From: Leptotrichia sp. oral taxon 223
GTDB lineage: Bacteria > Fusobacteriota > Fusobacteriia > Fusobacteriales > Leptotrichiaceae
Length of the DNA stretch: 64,000 bases
Direction: 5' to 3'
NCBI RefSeq assembly: GCF_013394795.1
Contig: NZ_JABXYU010000001.1
Location: 620,001 to 684,000 of the forward strand
The notes under the pieces were generated by a model that searched no databases, was not told the DNA's origin, and was given only the letters and a program-made list of their open reading frames with translations. Shown piece after piece: positions 28,701-37,109 of this stretch. The position numbers and the translations under genes are program-made. Within the stretch, counting starts at the first letter, position 1. Each line of letters opens with the position of its first letter.

Positions 28701-28889
28701 ATAATTGGCGATACAAGGGAAAAGGACGAAGATTTTCTAAATGAGGAAGATATTCGGGAAGTTGTGAAAAAATATTATGAAACCGATTATTATGATATTG
28801 GTGATGTAAGAGATGTGCAAAATTACACTTATCAAACTTTTAAGAATGTATGCAGAAGGGAGGATGAATTAAATGGAGAAAGCAAGTAA
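25782..28889 (+). CDS. AddB/RexB-like PD-(D/E)XK nuclease subunit
   Basis: About 1035 residues from the ATG at 25782, chosen because GGAAGGAAA precedes it and a terminator lies upstream inside the longer frame. The C-terminus holds a RecB-type nuclease: GNIIHGLYERIV (about 804-815), then GMIDLHI near 907 and ILYDYKSG near 920 give the D...D-x-K pattern. The N-terminal two thirds look like a degenerate helicase body. It overlaps the helicase gene by 17 bases, the addBA/rexBA order. Unlike classical AddB it lacks the four-cysteine iron-sulfur cluster (one Cys near the end). Very Lys/Glu/Asn-rich stretch around 280-440. Role: processing of double-strand breaks for recombination and degradation of foreign linear DNA. 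Confidence 0.7.
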   Translation: MKISYKGIGSDLKNILFKEFEKNEDTLFVFENSASFFEIKREFLQNEEIQQELGIFQNFKMMNSYDFYENVFVTDKIVVKEEKQVVLFYNALTEKLKKDMKVNNYYDIIDVAYNYYNLFAELQEYKIDLEKIELEKWQVETFGTLIEIDNEIKKCVQQKGLILPYMLRNVENISDNFLKKFSKICFVNKVKITPFEKELIEDIENRGIAVENILQLLENDFNEEKLKINDSFSIPDKNEFLENFGTNIEIFEYENKFSQLLGLVKKLDEIEILNNETKNEIKENYDNKKEIKLKNDKYFQNEKITADTKIIQNMKNINRKKIEDLKKDENYVNYKIYDLQDNGEDGKKDYQLLRQEKISSNLELTMQKTKIYKILELICNILENVKIIGKKLENDDFDSEIKKNNNVEHIQNEDLKLSDSKMEKNFENVKFIKNYRQSLKIRMKDLYAAFKSNDFLKIFGLKKSYDFFMEIIGQDYKYISRDEIFKIAEKLNSRLTGTADIEIAGLINFINEIEMIFDYQTLEEYGNYLEMIFDRSGEIDKDVRDKYFEALSEMVVLEDFSFDNLWKGFFNENGVSASLLKLFLKYLDKKSISLNLEESDEQDSENISRYSINSFSAISETQKENLIFLNIQDTFPKININNYLFTKIQRAKMGLPVSDDEKQIEIFKFYQNILGAKNVYLSYVKNLDENIDSAGVVEEIKLKYGIEAQKNKIDENDELNFIKKYFLENVEKSWESREIGKFIPTKLKKDLDKIKAEKVSLGYYSFEEMQNFEYGYYLKKMIGNTEVEKIEDKVDNLMFGNIIHGLYERIVMENKELLEQRKFVINNEEIKETLKNILNSLEYKIPKEYLEFYKKVSFEEIVKSVEKILQKLMKTLENEEEIEIYSEERIKLKSEKEIYENIFINGMIDLHIKLKNKEILYDYKSGILKNKKGEEKKEKVVNAFKQLDYYSVMLPEKNGQEIERFVVDVWDGDIIGDTREKDEDFLNEEDIREVVKKYYETDYYDIGDVRDVQNYTYQTFKNVCRREDELNGESK

Positions 28890-31800
28890 TATAAATAATA
28901 AAGAGCAGAATAAAATTATTTTGAAGGCAAGCGCAGGAACTGGAAAAACTTATAGATTATCGCTGGAATACATTGCAAACTTAATAAGAGGCGTAAATTA
29001 TAAAAATATCGTTGTAATGACTTTTACGAAAAAGGCTACTGCCGAAATTAAAGAGCGTATTTATGATTTTCTGTATCAGATTGCATTTGAAAAATATGAC
29101 TGGATAGGATTGGAAAACAGCCTGAAAGAACTTTATGGATTTTCTGACAGCGAAATTTTGAAGGAAAATTTGCAAAATGTATATTTTGAAATGATAAAAA
29201 ATAAGGATGAAATCAGGATTTACACGATTGACGGATTTACAAACAGAATTTTTAAAAATACTATTGCTCCATATTTTGGTATTTACAATTATGAAACAAT
29301 TGACAAGGAAGAAGATGAGTTTTACAACGATATTTTGATAAAAATAATTGGAAACAGCTATTATTTTGAAAAATTTAAGTTTATATTGAATGAGGAAAAA
29401 GACAGAAAAAATATTTCAACTTATGTGAAAATTGTAAAATCGCTATTGGACATGCAGGAGAAATTTTTGCTGGCTGGCGATAGTTACAAGGAAGCAAATT
29501 TAATTTTAAAAAATAATAAATCAAGTAGAAGTTTTGTAGAGAATTTTGAAAATATTTTTGAAAACGTGAAAAAAATTGCTGAGATAAAAGGAAAAAAAGT
29601 TATTGAAATATTGAATGGAAAATTTACTGATATTTTTAAAAAGTTTGAAGAACTGAATCAAAATAATTTTGATATTTCTGCTGTGCAAGATAAAAAAATA
29701 GAATTAATATTGGAAAAATCGGATGATATTTTTGCTAAAGGTAATATTTGGAATGGAAAAAAAACTGGCGGAAAAGATGTCAAGGAACTGCTGGATGAAA
29801 TGAAAGAAGAGCAGAATATTTTGCGGGAAACAGTTTCAAATTATATTTTTAATGAGGAAGTATTGCCGACTGACAAAAAAATAAAGGAATTGGCAAAAAT
29901 TATATTCGATATTGCAGAACAAATGAAATTAAATACAAAAAGATTTACTCACACGGATATTTCCACCTACACATATAAGTTTATTTTTGACAAGGAACTG
30001 GGATTTGTAAAGACTGATAATAAGAATAGCAACGCAGTTACTGAAGATTTTCTAGAACTTATCGGTGGGCAGATTGATACAATTATGATTGATGAGTTTC
30101 AGGATACGAGTATTTTACAATGGAAAATTTTAGAATTACTGCTTTCAAGTGCAAAAAATATAATTTGTGTTGGCGATGAGAAACAAAGTATTTATAACTG
30201 GCGTGGCGGAGAAAAGGAACTTTTTGAAAATTTGGAAAATTTAATCGGTGGAAATGTTCAGAATCTGGAAAAATCCTATCGAAGCCACAAGCAGATTATT
30301 GAAAATGTGAATAAAATTTTTACCAACTATAATGAAAACTGGAAATACACAAATTCATTGTATCGTGATGACAAGGACTATCAAAAGGGTTATTTTGGAT
30401 ATTATTTTCAAGAAAGAAAATCTAGATATGGAGACGAGGAAGAAAAGCCTGAAAAAGCATACGAGGAAATGATACGAAACTTGAAGGAAGGAAAAATTCA
30501 GAATTTTGGTAAAAGCTGTATAATTTGTCGTGGAAATAGGGAACTTGCGGAAATAACGGCAAGACTGAATGAGGAAAAAATTCCGTTTACGCTTGAAAGC
30601 AACTCTTCGATTCTGGATTACAGGGCTGTTAAACCGCTGTACAAGCTGATAAAATTTTTTGTTTATCATAATTTTATTTATTTATTGGAATTTATGCGAA
30701 GTGATTTGATTGGCTGCCTAAATGATCACGTAAAATATTTAGTGGAAAATAAAGATTTAATTGAAAAATATATTACAACAAATATTGATTTTTCTCATAA
30801 AAATTTGGAAAATGAGAATAGTTTTGAATATTTTGTAGAAAACTTGGAAAATTTTGAAAAAAAACAAAATTTAATGGAATATAAAAATATTGATTTTATG
30901 GAAAGAAATAGACTTTCGCTTTCTGAAACTTTGGAAAAAATAAAGGATCTTTACAAGCTTTCAATTAATTTGAACGACAAATATGCGAAAGAAAACTTTT
31001 CAAAAAAAATTATTCAAGACTTTGATGTGACAAGTTTTTATTCAACAAACAGCGATATAAAAAATATTTTTCAATTTTTCAATATTCTAAAGGAATTTGA
31101 CAACTTGTACGAATTTGTTGTACATATTGAAGATGAAAAGGACAACTTGCGGCAAATAAGCAGTTCGGATGAAAACGCCATAAATCTGATGACAATCCAT
31201 AAATCCAAAGGACTGGAATTTGACACGATAATCTATTACCGAAAAGGGAAGACTGGCGGAAATAATTTTAAAACTTTTGAAACATATTTTGACTACGACG
31301 ATAATTTTTCCAGCGTAACTAATTTTTTAATAACATTTTCAAAATATGCTAAAAATGTGAAAAATATAAAAGAATATGGAATAATCGCTGAAAAAAATGC
31401 CCAAAAGGAAAAAATGGAAGAAATAAATGCAGACTATGTGGCTTTGACACGTGCGAAAAAAAATTTGCTACTATACTTTGAGGCTTACATAACAAAAAAT
31501 GGATATTCTGATGATTTAGTCAATAAACTAATTGATGTTTACGATGAAAATACAGAATTTGGAATTGGAAAAATTACTGAAACAGAAAGAAAAATTCACC
31601 AAATTCCTGAAAACTCTAATGAAAATACTGAACTTTGCAAAAATAAAATAAATAATAAAATATTAAAAACTTATTTTTCTGATGATAAATTTAAAATAAA
31701 AAAATCAAGTATAACTTTGGAAAAGGAGTTTAAACGTAAAAAAGGGCTTGCAATGCACTACTACTTTGAACACATTTTAAATAACTTGAAAACTGATAAA

Positions 31801-32154
31801 TTAATTGCAAAATCTGCTCTTTTGAGCCGATACGGAAATATGCTGGGAAAAAAAATTGTAGAAGAATTAATTGTCAGAATGGAAAAATTCATTGAAAAAA
31901 ATAGTGATATTTATAATGAGAAATACAAAGTTTACACGGAATTTGAAATTTATGATTCTGATGGGAAAAAGCGTATTATTGATAGAATTAACATTGATGA
32001 GGAAAATAAGAAAATCTATATTTATGATTACAAGACTGGATTTGAGCCTGAAACGAATGAGAAGTATCAGGAGCAGATTAATGAGTATAGGGATATTTTA
32101 AGCAAAAAAGTTTCAACAGATTATGAAATTGATGTGAAATTATTGGAAGTTTAA
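28873..32154 (+). CDS. AddA/RexA-like UvrD-family helicase with C-terminal nuclease
   Basis: A 1093-residue superfamily 1A helicase-nuclease. Walker A ASAGTGKT is at 19-26, motif Ia is VMTFTKKATAEIKER, motif II is IMIDEFQDTS, motif III/IV include GDEKQSIYNWRGGE, motif V is MTIHKSKGLEFDTII and motif VI is DYVALTRAKKNLLLYF. A C-terminal PD-(D/E)XK nuclease is seen as RIIDRINID and IYIYDYKTG (about 1036-1056). This is the AddA layout. With the preceding gene it should form a heterodimer that unwinds and cuts DNA ends. No Chi site can be inferred. The start has AAGGGAGG seven to ten bases upstream inside the addB-like gene. Confidence 0.85.
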   Translation: MEKASNINNKEQNKIILKASAGTGKTYRLSLEYIANLIRGVNYKNIVVMTFTKKATAEIKERIYDFLYQIAFEKYDWIGLENSLKELYGFSDSEILKENLQNVYFEMIKNKDEIRIYTIDGFTNRIFKNTIAPYFGIYNYETIDKEEDEFYNDILIKIIGNSYYFEKFKFILNEEKDRKNISTYVKIVKSLLDMQEKFLLAGDSYKEANLILKNNKSSRSFVENFENIFENVKKIAEIKGKKVIEILNGKFTDIFKKFEELNQNNFDISAVQDKKIELILEKSDDIFAKGNIWNGKKTGGKDVKELLDEMKEEQNILRETVSNYIFNEEVLPTDKKIKELAKIIFDIAEQMKLNTKRFTHTDISTYTYKFIFDKELGFVKTDNKNSNAVTEDFLELIGGQIDTIMIDEFQDTSILQWKILELLLSSAKNIICVGDEKQSIYNWRGGEKELFENLENLIGGNVQNLEKSYRSHKQIIENVNKIFTNYNENWKYTNSLYRDDKDYQKGYFGYYFQERKSRYGDEEEKPEKAYEEMIRNLKEGKIQNFGKSCIICRGNRELAEITARLNEEKIPFTLESNSSILDYRAVKPLYKLIKFFVYHNFIYLLEFMRSDLIGCLNDHVKYLVENKDLIEKYITTNIDFSHKNLENENSFEYFVENLENFEKKQNLMEYKNIDFMERNRLSLSETLEKIKDLYKLSINLNDKYAKENFSKKIIQDFDVTSFYSTNSDIKNIFQFFNILKEFDNLYEFVVHIEDEKDNLRQISSSDENAINLMTIHKSKGLEFDTIIYYRKGKTGGNNFKTFETYFDYDDNFSSVTNFLITFSKYAKNVKNIKEYGIIAEKNAQKEKMEEINADYVALTRAKKNLLLYFEAYITKNGYSDDLVNKLIDVYDENTEFGIGKITETERKIHQIPENSNENTELCKNKINNKILKTYFSDDKFKIKKSSITLEKEFKRKKGLAMHYYFEHILNNLKTDKLIAKSALLSRYGNMLGKKIVEELIVRMEKFIEKNSDIYNEKYKVYTEFEIYDSDGKKRIIDRINIDEENKKIYIYDYKTGFEPETNEKYQEQINEYRDILSKKVSTDYEIDVKLLEV

Positions 32155-32247
32155 AGTGATTTTTGAAAAAAACGGATTTTTCTATTTCAAAAATAAGATT
32201 AATAGGTTATAATAGTATGAAATGATTAAAATTTAGGAGGAAAAAAT

Positions 32248-33168
32248 ATGTCAATATTAGTTTTTGGACACAAAAATCCAGATACAGATACAATTTGTTC
32301 GGCGATTGCTTATGCAGAACTGAAAAATAAATTGGGAAAAGATGTTAAGGCTGTAAGACTTGGAGAAATTAATGAGGAAACTAAGTATGCTTTGAATTAT
32401 TTTAAGGCTGAAAAGCCTGAATTGGTGGAAAATGTGGCTGGAAAAGAGATTATTTTAGTAGACCATAATGAAAGAACTCAAACTGCTGAAAGATTTGAAG
32501 AGGCAAAAGTTTTGGAACTAATTGATCATCACAGAATTTCAAACTTTAATGTGGATGAGCCTTTGTATGCAAGAGTAGAGCCTGTCGGATGTACTGCGAC
32601 AATTATTTTAAAATTATTTAAGGAAAATAATCTTGTACCAAGCAAGGAAACTGCTGGACTTATGTTAAGTGCGATTATTTCAGATACACTACTTTTCAAA
32701 TCTCCAACTTGTACAGAATGTGATGTGAAGGCTGGTAAGGAATTGGCTGAAATCGCTGGAGTAAATGCGGATGAGTATGGTCTTGAAATGTTAAAGGCTG
32801 GAACTGCACTTGGGAATAAGTCTGAAGCGGAATTATTAAATATGGATATGAAAATATTTGAAATTGATGGTGCAAAAATTGGTGTGGCGCAAGTTAATAC
32901 TGTAAATGAATCGGAAGTTTTGGAAAGAAAAGAAAAATTGCTTGCTGAAATTGACAATATTATTACAAAAGAAGGGCTGAAATTCTTTATGCTTGCAATT
33001 ACAAATATTTTGACAAATGACTCTGCAGCTCTTGTTTCAGGAGATGGAAATGATGTCATTGAAAAAGCATTTGGAGAAAAAGTTTACAACCATTTAGTAA
33101 CTTTGAAAGGTGTAGTTTCAAGAAAGAAACAAATCATTCCGCCATTGACAAAAGCGATTCAAGGGTAA
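32248..33168 (+). CDS. ppaC: Manganese-dependent inorganic pyrophosphatase (family II)
   Basis: A 306-residue DHH-family enzyme that hydrolyses pyrophosphate and so drives biosynthetic reactions. Metal ligands are H8, D12 and D14 (GHKNPDTDT), D72 (VDHNE), H94 (IDHHR) and D146 (ISDTLLF). The C-terminal DHHA2-type domain closes with SRKKQIIPPLTKAI, whose RKK binds pyrophosphate. Length is normal. It starts with GGAGG eight bases upstream. A TATAAT lies about 40 bases before the start, with a weak -35. The next small gene follows after 32 bases. Confidence 0.96.
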   Translation: MSILVFGHKNPDTDTICSAIAYAELKNKLGKDVKAVRLGEINEETKYALNYFKAEKPELVENVAGKEIILVDHNERTQTAERFEEAKVLELIDHHRISNFNVDEPLYARVEPVGCTATIILKLFKENNLVPSKETAGLMLSAIISDTLLFKSPTCTECDVKAGKELAEIAGVNADEYGLEMLKAGTALGNKSEAELLNMDMKIFEIDGAKIGVAQVNTVNESEVLERKEKLLAEIDNIITKEGLKFFMLAITNILTNDSAALVSGDGNDVIEKAFGEKVYNHLVTLKGVVSRKKQIIPPLTKAIQG

Positions 33169-33200
33169 ATTTACAAAAATTAAAAATAAGGATTTTAAAA

Positions 33201-33560
33201 ATGGCAATAGTAAAATTTAAGAAAAGGGAAGAGCTGAAAATATTATTTGCAATAAAGCTGCCTATGATAATTTCCGAACTTTATAAGGAAGTCAGAAATA
33301 AAAAGACAGCAAACGAGATAATAAGAAATTCCCTTAATATGGCAAAAAATCGTGTGATTAATACATTGGAGCTGGTGGATAGTTTTGGAAACCAGTTTTC
33401 TGTGCTTGTTATTTATGACAACATTCTGGAGGAAAAAGAACTTTTGAAATATAATATGGAAATTGAAAATATTGATTTTAGAATTCTGGAATTTGATTTT
33501 AATGGTAAAATGGAAATCGAAGAAATGATAACGCACATAAAAAGACTATACAATAAATAG
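33201..33560 (+). CDS. Hypothetical cytoplasmic protein
   Basis: A 119-residue protein without signal peptide or membrane span. Alternating helix and strand are likely: a basic helical first half (KTANEIIRNSLNMAKNRVIN) and a beta-rich second half (FSVLVIYDN, IDFRILEFDF). No family recognised. It starts 32 bases after ppaC with a weak AAGGA site and is probably on the same transcript; there is no terminator between them. Confidence 0.6.
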   Translation: MAIVKFKKREELKILFAIKLPMIISELYKEVRNKKTANEIIRNSLNMAKNRVINTLELVDSFGNQFSVLVIYDNILEEKELLKYNMEIENIDFRILEFDFNGKMEIEEMITHIKRLYNK

Positions 33561-33650
33561 TTATGTAATTTGGTAAATTTTATTTATTTAAGTGATGAAT
33601 TTTCATATGTGAATAAAAAATTATAGCTTAAAATAAAGTGAGGGATGTTT

Positions 33651-34286
33651 ATGAAGAAAAAAATAGTAGTATTGGTTAGCATTTTGATGTTATTAATGGC
33701 AACTGTTGTAAATGCTAAGGGAAAAAAATCAAAGGAAGAAAAGAAATTTGAAAAAGCTATGCAAGGTTTTCAATTGGAAGCGGTTATAAAAACAACAAAA
33801 GGGGATATTTCATTTTATCTATATCCTGAAGCCGCTCCAAAAAATGTTGCAAACTTTGTATTTTTAGCAAAAAACAATTTCTACAATGGATTGACTTTTT
33901 TCAGGGTTATTCCAAATGCACTTGTTCAAGGCGGAGATCCTGCTGGAAATGGAACTGGTACAGCAGGCTATTTTCTAGCAGATGAATTTACAAAATGGCT
34001 GACTTTTGACGTTGAAGGAATACTGGCAATGGCAAATTCAGGACCAAATACTAACAGCAGCCAGTTTTTCATAACTATGCAGCCAATGAAAAATCTGAAT
34101 GGAAAACATACAATTATCGGTGGAACAAAAAATCGTGAAGACTTAAGTGTATTAAGAACTTTGCGGCAAGATGACAAAATATTAGACATTGACATTAAAG
34201 GTAAAAAAGTCGATAAATTTCTGGATTATTTCCCAGACGAAGTCAGCGAATGGGAAGCTAAACTGAAAAAACCTGAAAACAATTAA
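33651..34286 (+). CDS. Exported cyclophilin-type peptidyl-prolyl isomerase
   Basis: About 211 residues from the ATG at 33651; another ATG six bases earlier leaves no room for the GAGGG ribosome site. A signal peptide (MKKKIVVLVSILMLLMATVV then NAKG) leads to a Lys-rich linker and a cyclophilin domain from about residue 38 with FFRVIPNALVQGGDPAGNG, SSQFFIT and HTIIGG, which carry the usual proline-site residues. It should catalyse proline isomerisation in the periplasm or at the outer membrane. A terminator follows directly. Confidence 0.9.
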   Translation: MKKKIVVLVSILMLLMATVVNAKGKKSKEEKKFEKAMQGFQLEAVIKTTKGDISFYLYPEAAPKNVANFVFLAKNNFYNGLTFFRVIPNALVQGGDPAGNGTGTAGYFLADEFTKWLTFDVEGILAMANSGPNTNSSQFFITMQPMKNLNGKHTIIGGTKNREDLSVLRTLRQDDKILDIDIKGKKVDKFLDYFPDEVSEWEAKLKKPENN

Positions 34287-34295
34287 TCCTGGAGG

Positions 34296-34322
34296 CTCTC
34301 AATTAATAGTTGGGAGTTTTTT
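34296..34322 (+). terminator. Intrinsic terminator of the cyclophilin gene
   Basis: CTCTCAA (34296-34302) pairs with TTGGGAG (34310-34316), one G-U pair, then TTTTTT. Confidence 0.75.
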
Positions 34323-34360
34323 CTTTGCTTTTTTTTATTTGTCAAAATTCTTAAACTCAG

Positions 34361-34389
34361 TTCACAAGTTACAGTAAAAATGTTATAAT
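34361..34389 (+). promoter_or_regulatory. Sigma70-type promoter for the methyltransferase gene
   Basis: TTCACA (34361-34366), 17-base spacer, TATAAT (34384-34389); the ATG lies 37 bases further on. Confidence 0.6.
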
Positions 34390-34425
34390 AACATATAATT
34401 TAAATTAAAAGAAACGAGGAAATTA

Positions 34426-35166
34426 ATGCACAAGGAATTTGCTGAAATTTACGATATTTTTATGAAATATGTAAATTATGACGAATGGTATAAATTTTTG
34501 AGAATGTTTATAAAAAACAAGGGAACTGTTTTGGATCTAGGTTGTGGAACAGGAGAATTTATATGGCGATTTTTAAGAGATGAATTTTCAGTCGTTGGAG
34601 TGGATTTATCTGAAAAAATGCTGGAAATATCTGAAAAAAAATTATTAAAAAGGAATTTGGTACATAATTACAAATTAGTGAAGGAAAATATTGTACATTA
34701 TGATAATGTAAGCAAAAATAATGAAATTCAGCAAGTTGACTATATTATTTGTAATTTTGACACCGTAAATTATTTAAAAAATGAAAAGGAATTTTTGAAA
34801 TTTATTGAAAAATGTAATCAGAATTTGAAAAAAGACGGATATTTAATTTTTGATGCTGTAACAGAAGATATTTTTGAGGAAATATTTGAAAATGATGTAT
34901 TTCTGGATGAAGAGCCTGAATATACAAGCATCTGGCGACACGAACAGTTAAGTGAAAGAAAGCATCTGGTGGAAATTGACTTATTTATCCGTGAGAATGA
35001 AAGTGATAACTTATTTAGGAAATATAATGAAGTGCAGTACAAATTTATCTACGAGCCTGAATGGATTGTGGAAACTGTTCAGAATAACGGTTTTGAAGTG
35101 TTTGACACTGCTTCTAATCCTGAATTTGGAGAAAGCAGAATATTTTTTGTACTAAAAAAATTGTAA
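34426..35166 (+). CDS. Class I SAM-dependent methyltransferase (YqeM-like)
   Basis: A 246-residue protein. Motif I is VLDLGCGTGEFIWRF (about 35-49), followed by VVGVDLSEKMLEISEKK, and YIICNFDTVNYL is the motif around the post-II aspartate. Start (MHKEFAEIYDIFMKYVNYDEW) and the C-terminal WIVETVQNNGFEVFD block resemble B. subtilis YqeM, whose substrate is unknown. Length is normal for that group. It has its own promoter and a GAGGAAA ribosome site. Confidence 0.8.
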   Translation: MHKEFAEIYDIFMKYVNYDEWYKFLRMFIKNKGTVLDLGCGTGEFIWRFLRDEFSVVGVDLSEKMLEISEKKLLKRNLVHNYKLVKENIVHYDNVSKNNEIQQVDYIICNFDTVNYLKNEKEFLKFIEKCNQNLKKDGYLIFDAVTEDIFEEIFENDVFLDEEPEYTSIWRHEQLSERKHLVEIDLFIRENESDNLFRKYNEVQYKFIYEPEWIVETVQNNGFEVFDTASNPEFGESRIFFVLKKL

Positions 35167-35275
35167 TTATTGTTAAAATTTAAAAATATTAAATTGATAA
35201 AAATTGTAGGAGTTTTAGGTTTTAGTGAATTTATAAATCAGAAGATAAATAAAATTTTAAAAAGGAAGTCGTATT

Positions 35276-35644
35276 ATGAAATTAGAAGACAAAAAAGAAA
35301 TTTTGAAAAAAGAAAATGAAATAACTGACGAAAAGAAAACTGTACAAGCGGAAGAAAAAAAACAAAAACAAAAGATTTTTGAAATAGAAAAAAAACTAGG
35401 TAGGCATAATAATGAAAAAGAATTAAAAAATAGAAGAAACAACAAATTAATGAAATACTTTGCCCTTGCAACAAATATGGTTTATATTTTGGCATTACCA
35501 GTATTAATTATGCTGGGATTTTATTTACTTTTGAAAAAATACCTGTTTAAGACAGATCAGCCAATTGTTCTGATTATTTTTCTCATTATAGGAGCAGTTT
35601 CTGGCTACTGGTCACTAATAAAGCAGGTAAATAACATAAAATAA
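35276..35644 (+). CDS. AtpZ/AtpI-like membrane protein
   Basis: A 122-residue protein: a long, highly charged Lys/Glu helix (1-58), then two membrane spans (about 60-85 and 95-113) with a short polar loop and SGYWSLIKQV at the end. The two-span pattern, ALPVLIMLGFYLLLKKY and the glycine-containing second span resemble AtpZ, an accessory of F-type ATP synthases. It is followed after 24 bases by an AtpI-like gene. No atpBEFHAGDC genes follow, which is odd. Assignment rests on pattern and gene order only. Confidence 0.5.
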   Translation: MKLEDKKEILKKENEITDEKKTVQAEEKKQKQKIFEIEKKLGRHNNEKELKNRRNNKLMKYFALATNMVYILALPVLIMLGFYLLLKKYLFKTDQPIVLIIFLIIGAVSGYWSLIKQVNNIK

Positions 35645-35668
35645 TTATAGCTTTAGAAAGGAAGAAAA

Positions 35669-36079
35669 ATGCTGGAAAAAATGCCAAAAAACATAAAAAA
35701 AGCATATATTATTTCTATTTTTATTATGATATTAATCCTTCTTCTAGGGATAATTTTTAAGTGTGTAGAATTTTATTTTGGATATTTAACTGGGGCAGTA
35801 ATTTCTACTATAAATATAAATTTGCTTGTGAATGGTGTGCATAATATCTTATACTTTCAGGATAGGGGTAAATTACGTGGAAATATTGAATATTTGAAGA
35901 GAATGTTAATATTTTGTGTGGGAATGTTTATAGTTGGGAAAGTAAGCCAGAAATATTTTGAAAGTCATGTACTGACAAATCTTCTGGCAACTGGAATTGG
36001 AACATTAAATTTTAAAATTTCATATTTTTTATGTTATTTGTATGAAAAAATAATTTCTAAAAAAAATAAATTTTTATAA
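35669..36079 (+). CDS. ATP synthase subunit I (AtpI)-like membrane protein
   Basis: A 136-residue protein with spans at about 11-31, 34-52, 77-93 and 102-122. The pattern (AYIISIFIMILIL, then FYFGYLTGAVISTININLLV, and the TNLLATGIG turn) resembles AtpI, the assembly factor for the c-ring. It follows the AtpZ-like gene by 24 bases with a GAAAGGAAG ribosome site. Its stop codon overlaps by six bases the end of cbiB on the opposite strand, so the remaining ATP synthase operon is not here. Confidence 0.5.
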   Translation: MLEKMPKNIKKAYIISIFIMILILLLGIIFKCVEFYFGYLTGAVISTININLLVNGVHNILYFQDRGKLRGNIEYLKRMLIFCVGMFIVGKVSQKYFESHVLTNLLATGIGTLNFKISYFLCYLYEKIISKKNKFL

Positions 36080-37078
36080 AAACATATTAACAAAAAAATA
36101 CAATATAAAATATACAATCGAATTAAATATACTATTAAACATTCCATTTATAATCAAATAAATTATAGAAAAACAAAATATCGCTACAAAACTTGTAACA
36201 TACATCAATAGTATATTTTTTTTAATATCTTCTAATCTAAATTCCTTTTTCTTGTCTCCTATTGTCGGCTTTTCCACTTCTTTTCCAAAATACGAAACTT
36301 TTCCGCCAAACTGCACTCCTAATGCTCCTGCAACTGCACTTTCTGAATGAGCCGAATTTGGGCTTGCGTGATTCTTCCTATCCCTTTTAAATATTTTCCA
36401 GGCATTTTTGTAATTATATCTTAAAATATAACTTGCTGCTGTTATAAAAATTCCTGAAATTCTAGCTGGAATAAAGTTTACCACATCGTCTAATTTTGCT
36501 GAAAATGTACCAAACTTTGCATATTTCTCATTTTTATATCCGACCATTGAATCAAGTGTATTTATTGCCTTATAAGCCATTGCAAGCGGAAGCCCACCCA
36601 CAAACATATAAAACATCGGTGCAATCACACCATCCACCTTATTTTCCGAAATAGTTTCCATCGTACTTCTAATAATCATAACCTTATCCATTTTTTCAGT
36701 GTCCCGTGAAACAAGATAAGACAATTTCTCCCTTGCCACTTTCAAGTTTCCTAATTTTAAGATTCTATAAACCTTTTTTCCTTCACGAGCCAGCGATTTT
36801 ACCGAGAATACCGTGTACATCAAATAAATTTCAAAAATCTGCAAAACTTTTACAATTTTTGTCAATTTCACAAATCCATACATTACTAAAAATGTACTTG
36901 TAACTACTAAAATACCTAAAACTGCTCCACCAATAAAGCTTCCCTTTTTCCCGTATAATTTTTTCTCTAAAAATGTAATCATTTTACCAATAACCTGGAC
37001 TGGATGTGTAATTTTCTCCGGATCTCCGAAAATCAAGTCCAAAATAAATGCAATCCATATTTTTATTAAAAAATTCAT
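36074..37078 (-). CDS. cbiB: Adenosylcobinamide-phosphate synthase
   Basis: A 334-residue polytopic membrane protein of cobalamin synthesis, which joins aminopropanol phosphate (or its precursor) to adenosylcobyric acid. Family landmarks: FGDPEKITHPVQVIGKMI at the N-terminus, SRDTEKMDK, ATMETISENKVDGVIAPMFY-like sequence (RSTMETISENKVDGVIAP), INTLDSMVGYKNEKY, FIPARISG and SPNSAHSESAVAGALGVQFGG. Length is normal. No other cobalamin gene is in the window. It converges with the AtpI-like gene and follows pgeF on the same strand after a 31-base gap. Confidence 0.93.
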   Translation of the reverse strand: MNFLIKIWIAFILDLIFGDPEKITHPVQVIGKMITFLEKKLYGKKGSFIGGAVLGILVVTSTFLVMYGFVKLTKIVKVLQIFEIYLMYTVFSVKSLAREGKKVYRILKLGNLKVAREKLSYLVSRDTEKMDKVMIIRSTMETISENKVDGVIAPMFYMFVGGLPLAMAYKAINTLDSMVGYKNEKYAKFGTFSAKLDDVVNFIPARISGIFITAASYILRYNYKNAWKIFKRDRKNHASPNSAHSESAVAGALGVQFGGKVSYFGKEVEKPTIGDKKKEFRLEDIKKNILLMYVTSFVAIFCFSIIYLIINGMFNSIFNSIVYFILYFFVNMFL

Positions 37079-37109
37079 TACTATCTCCTATGCCTTTTTT
37101 CTGTAAATT

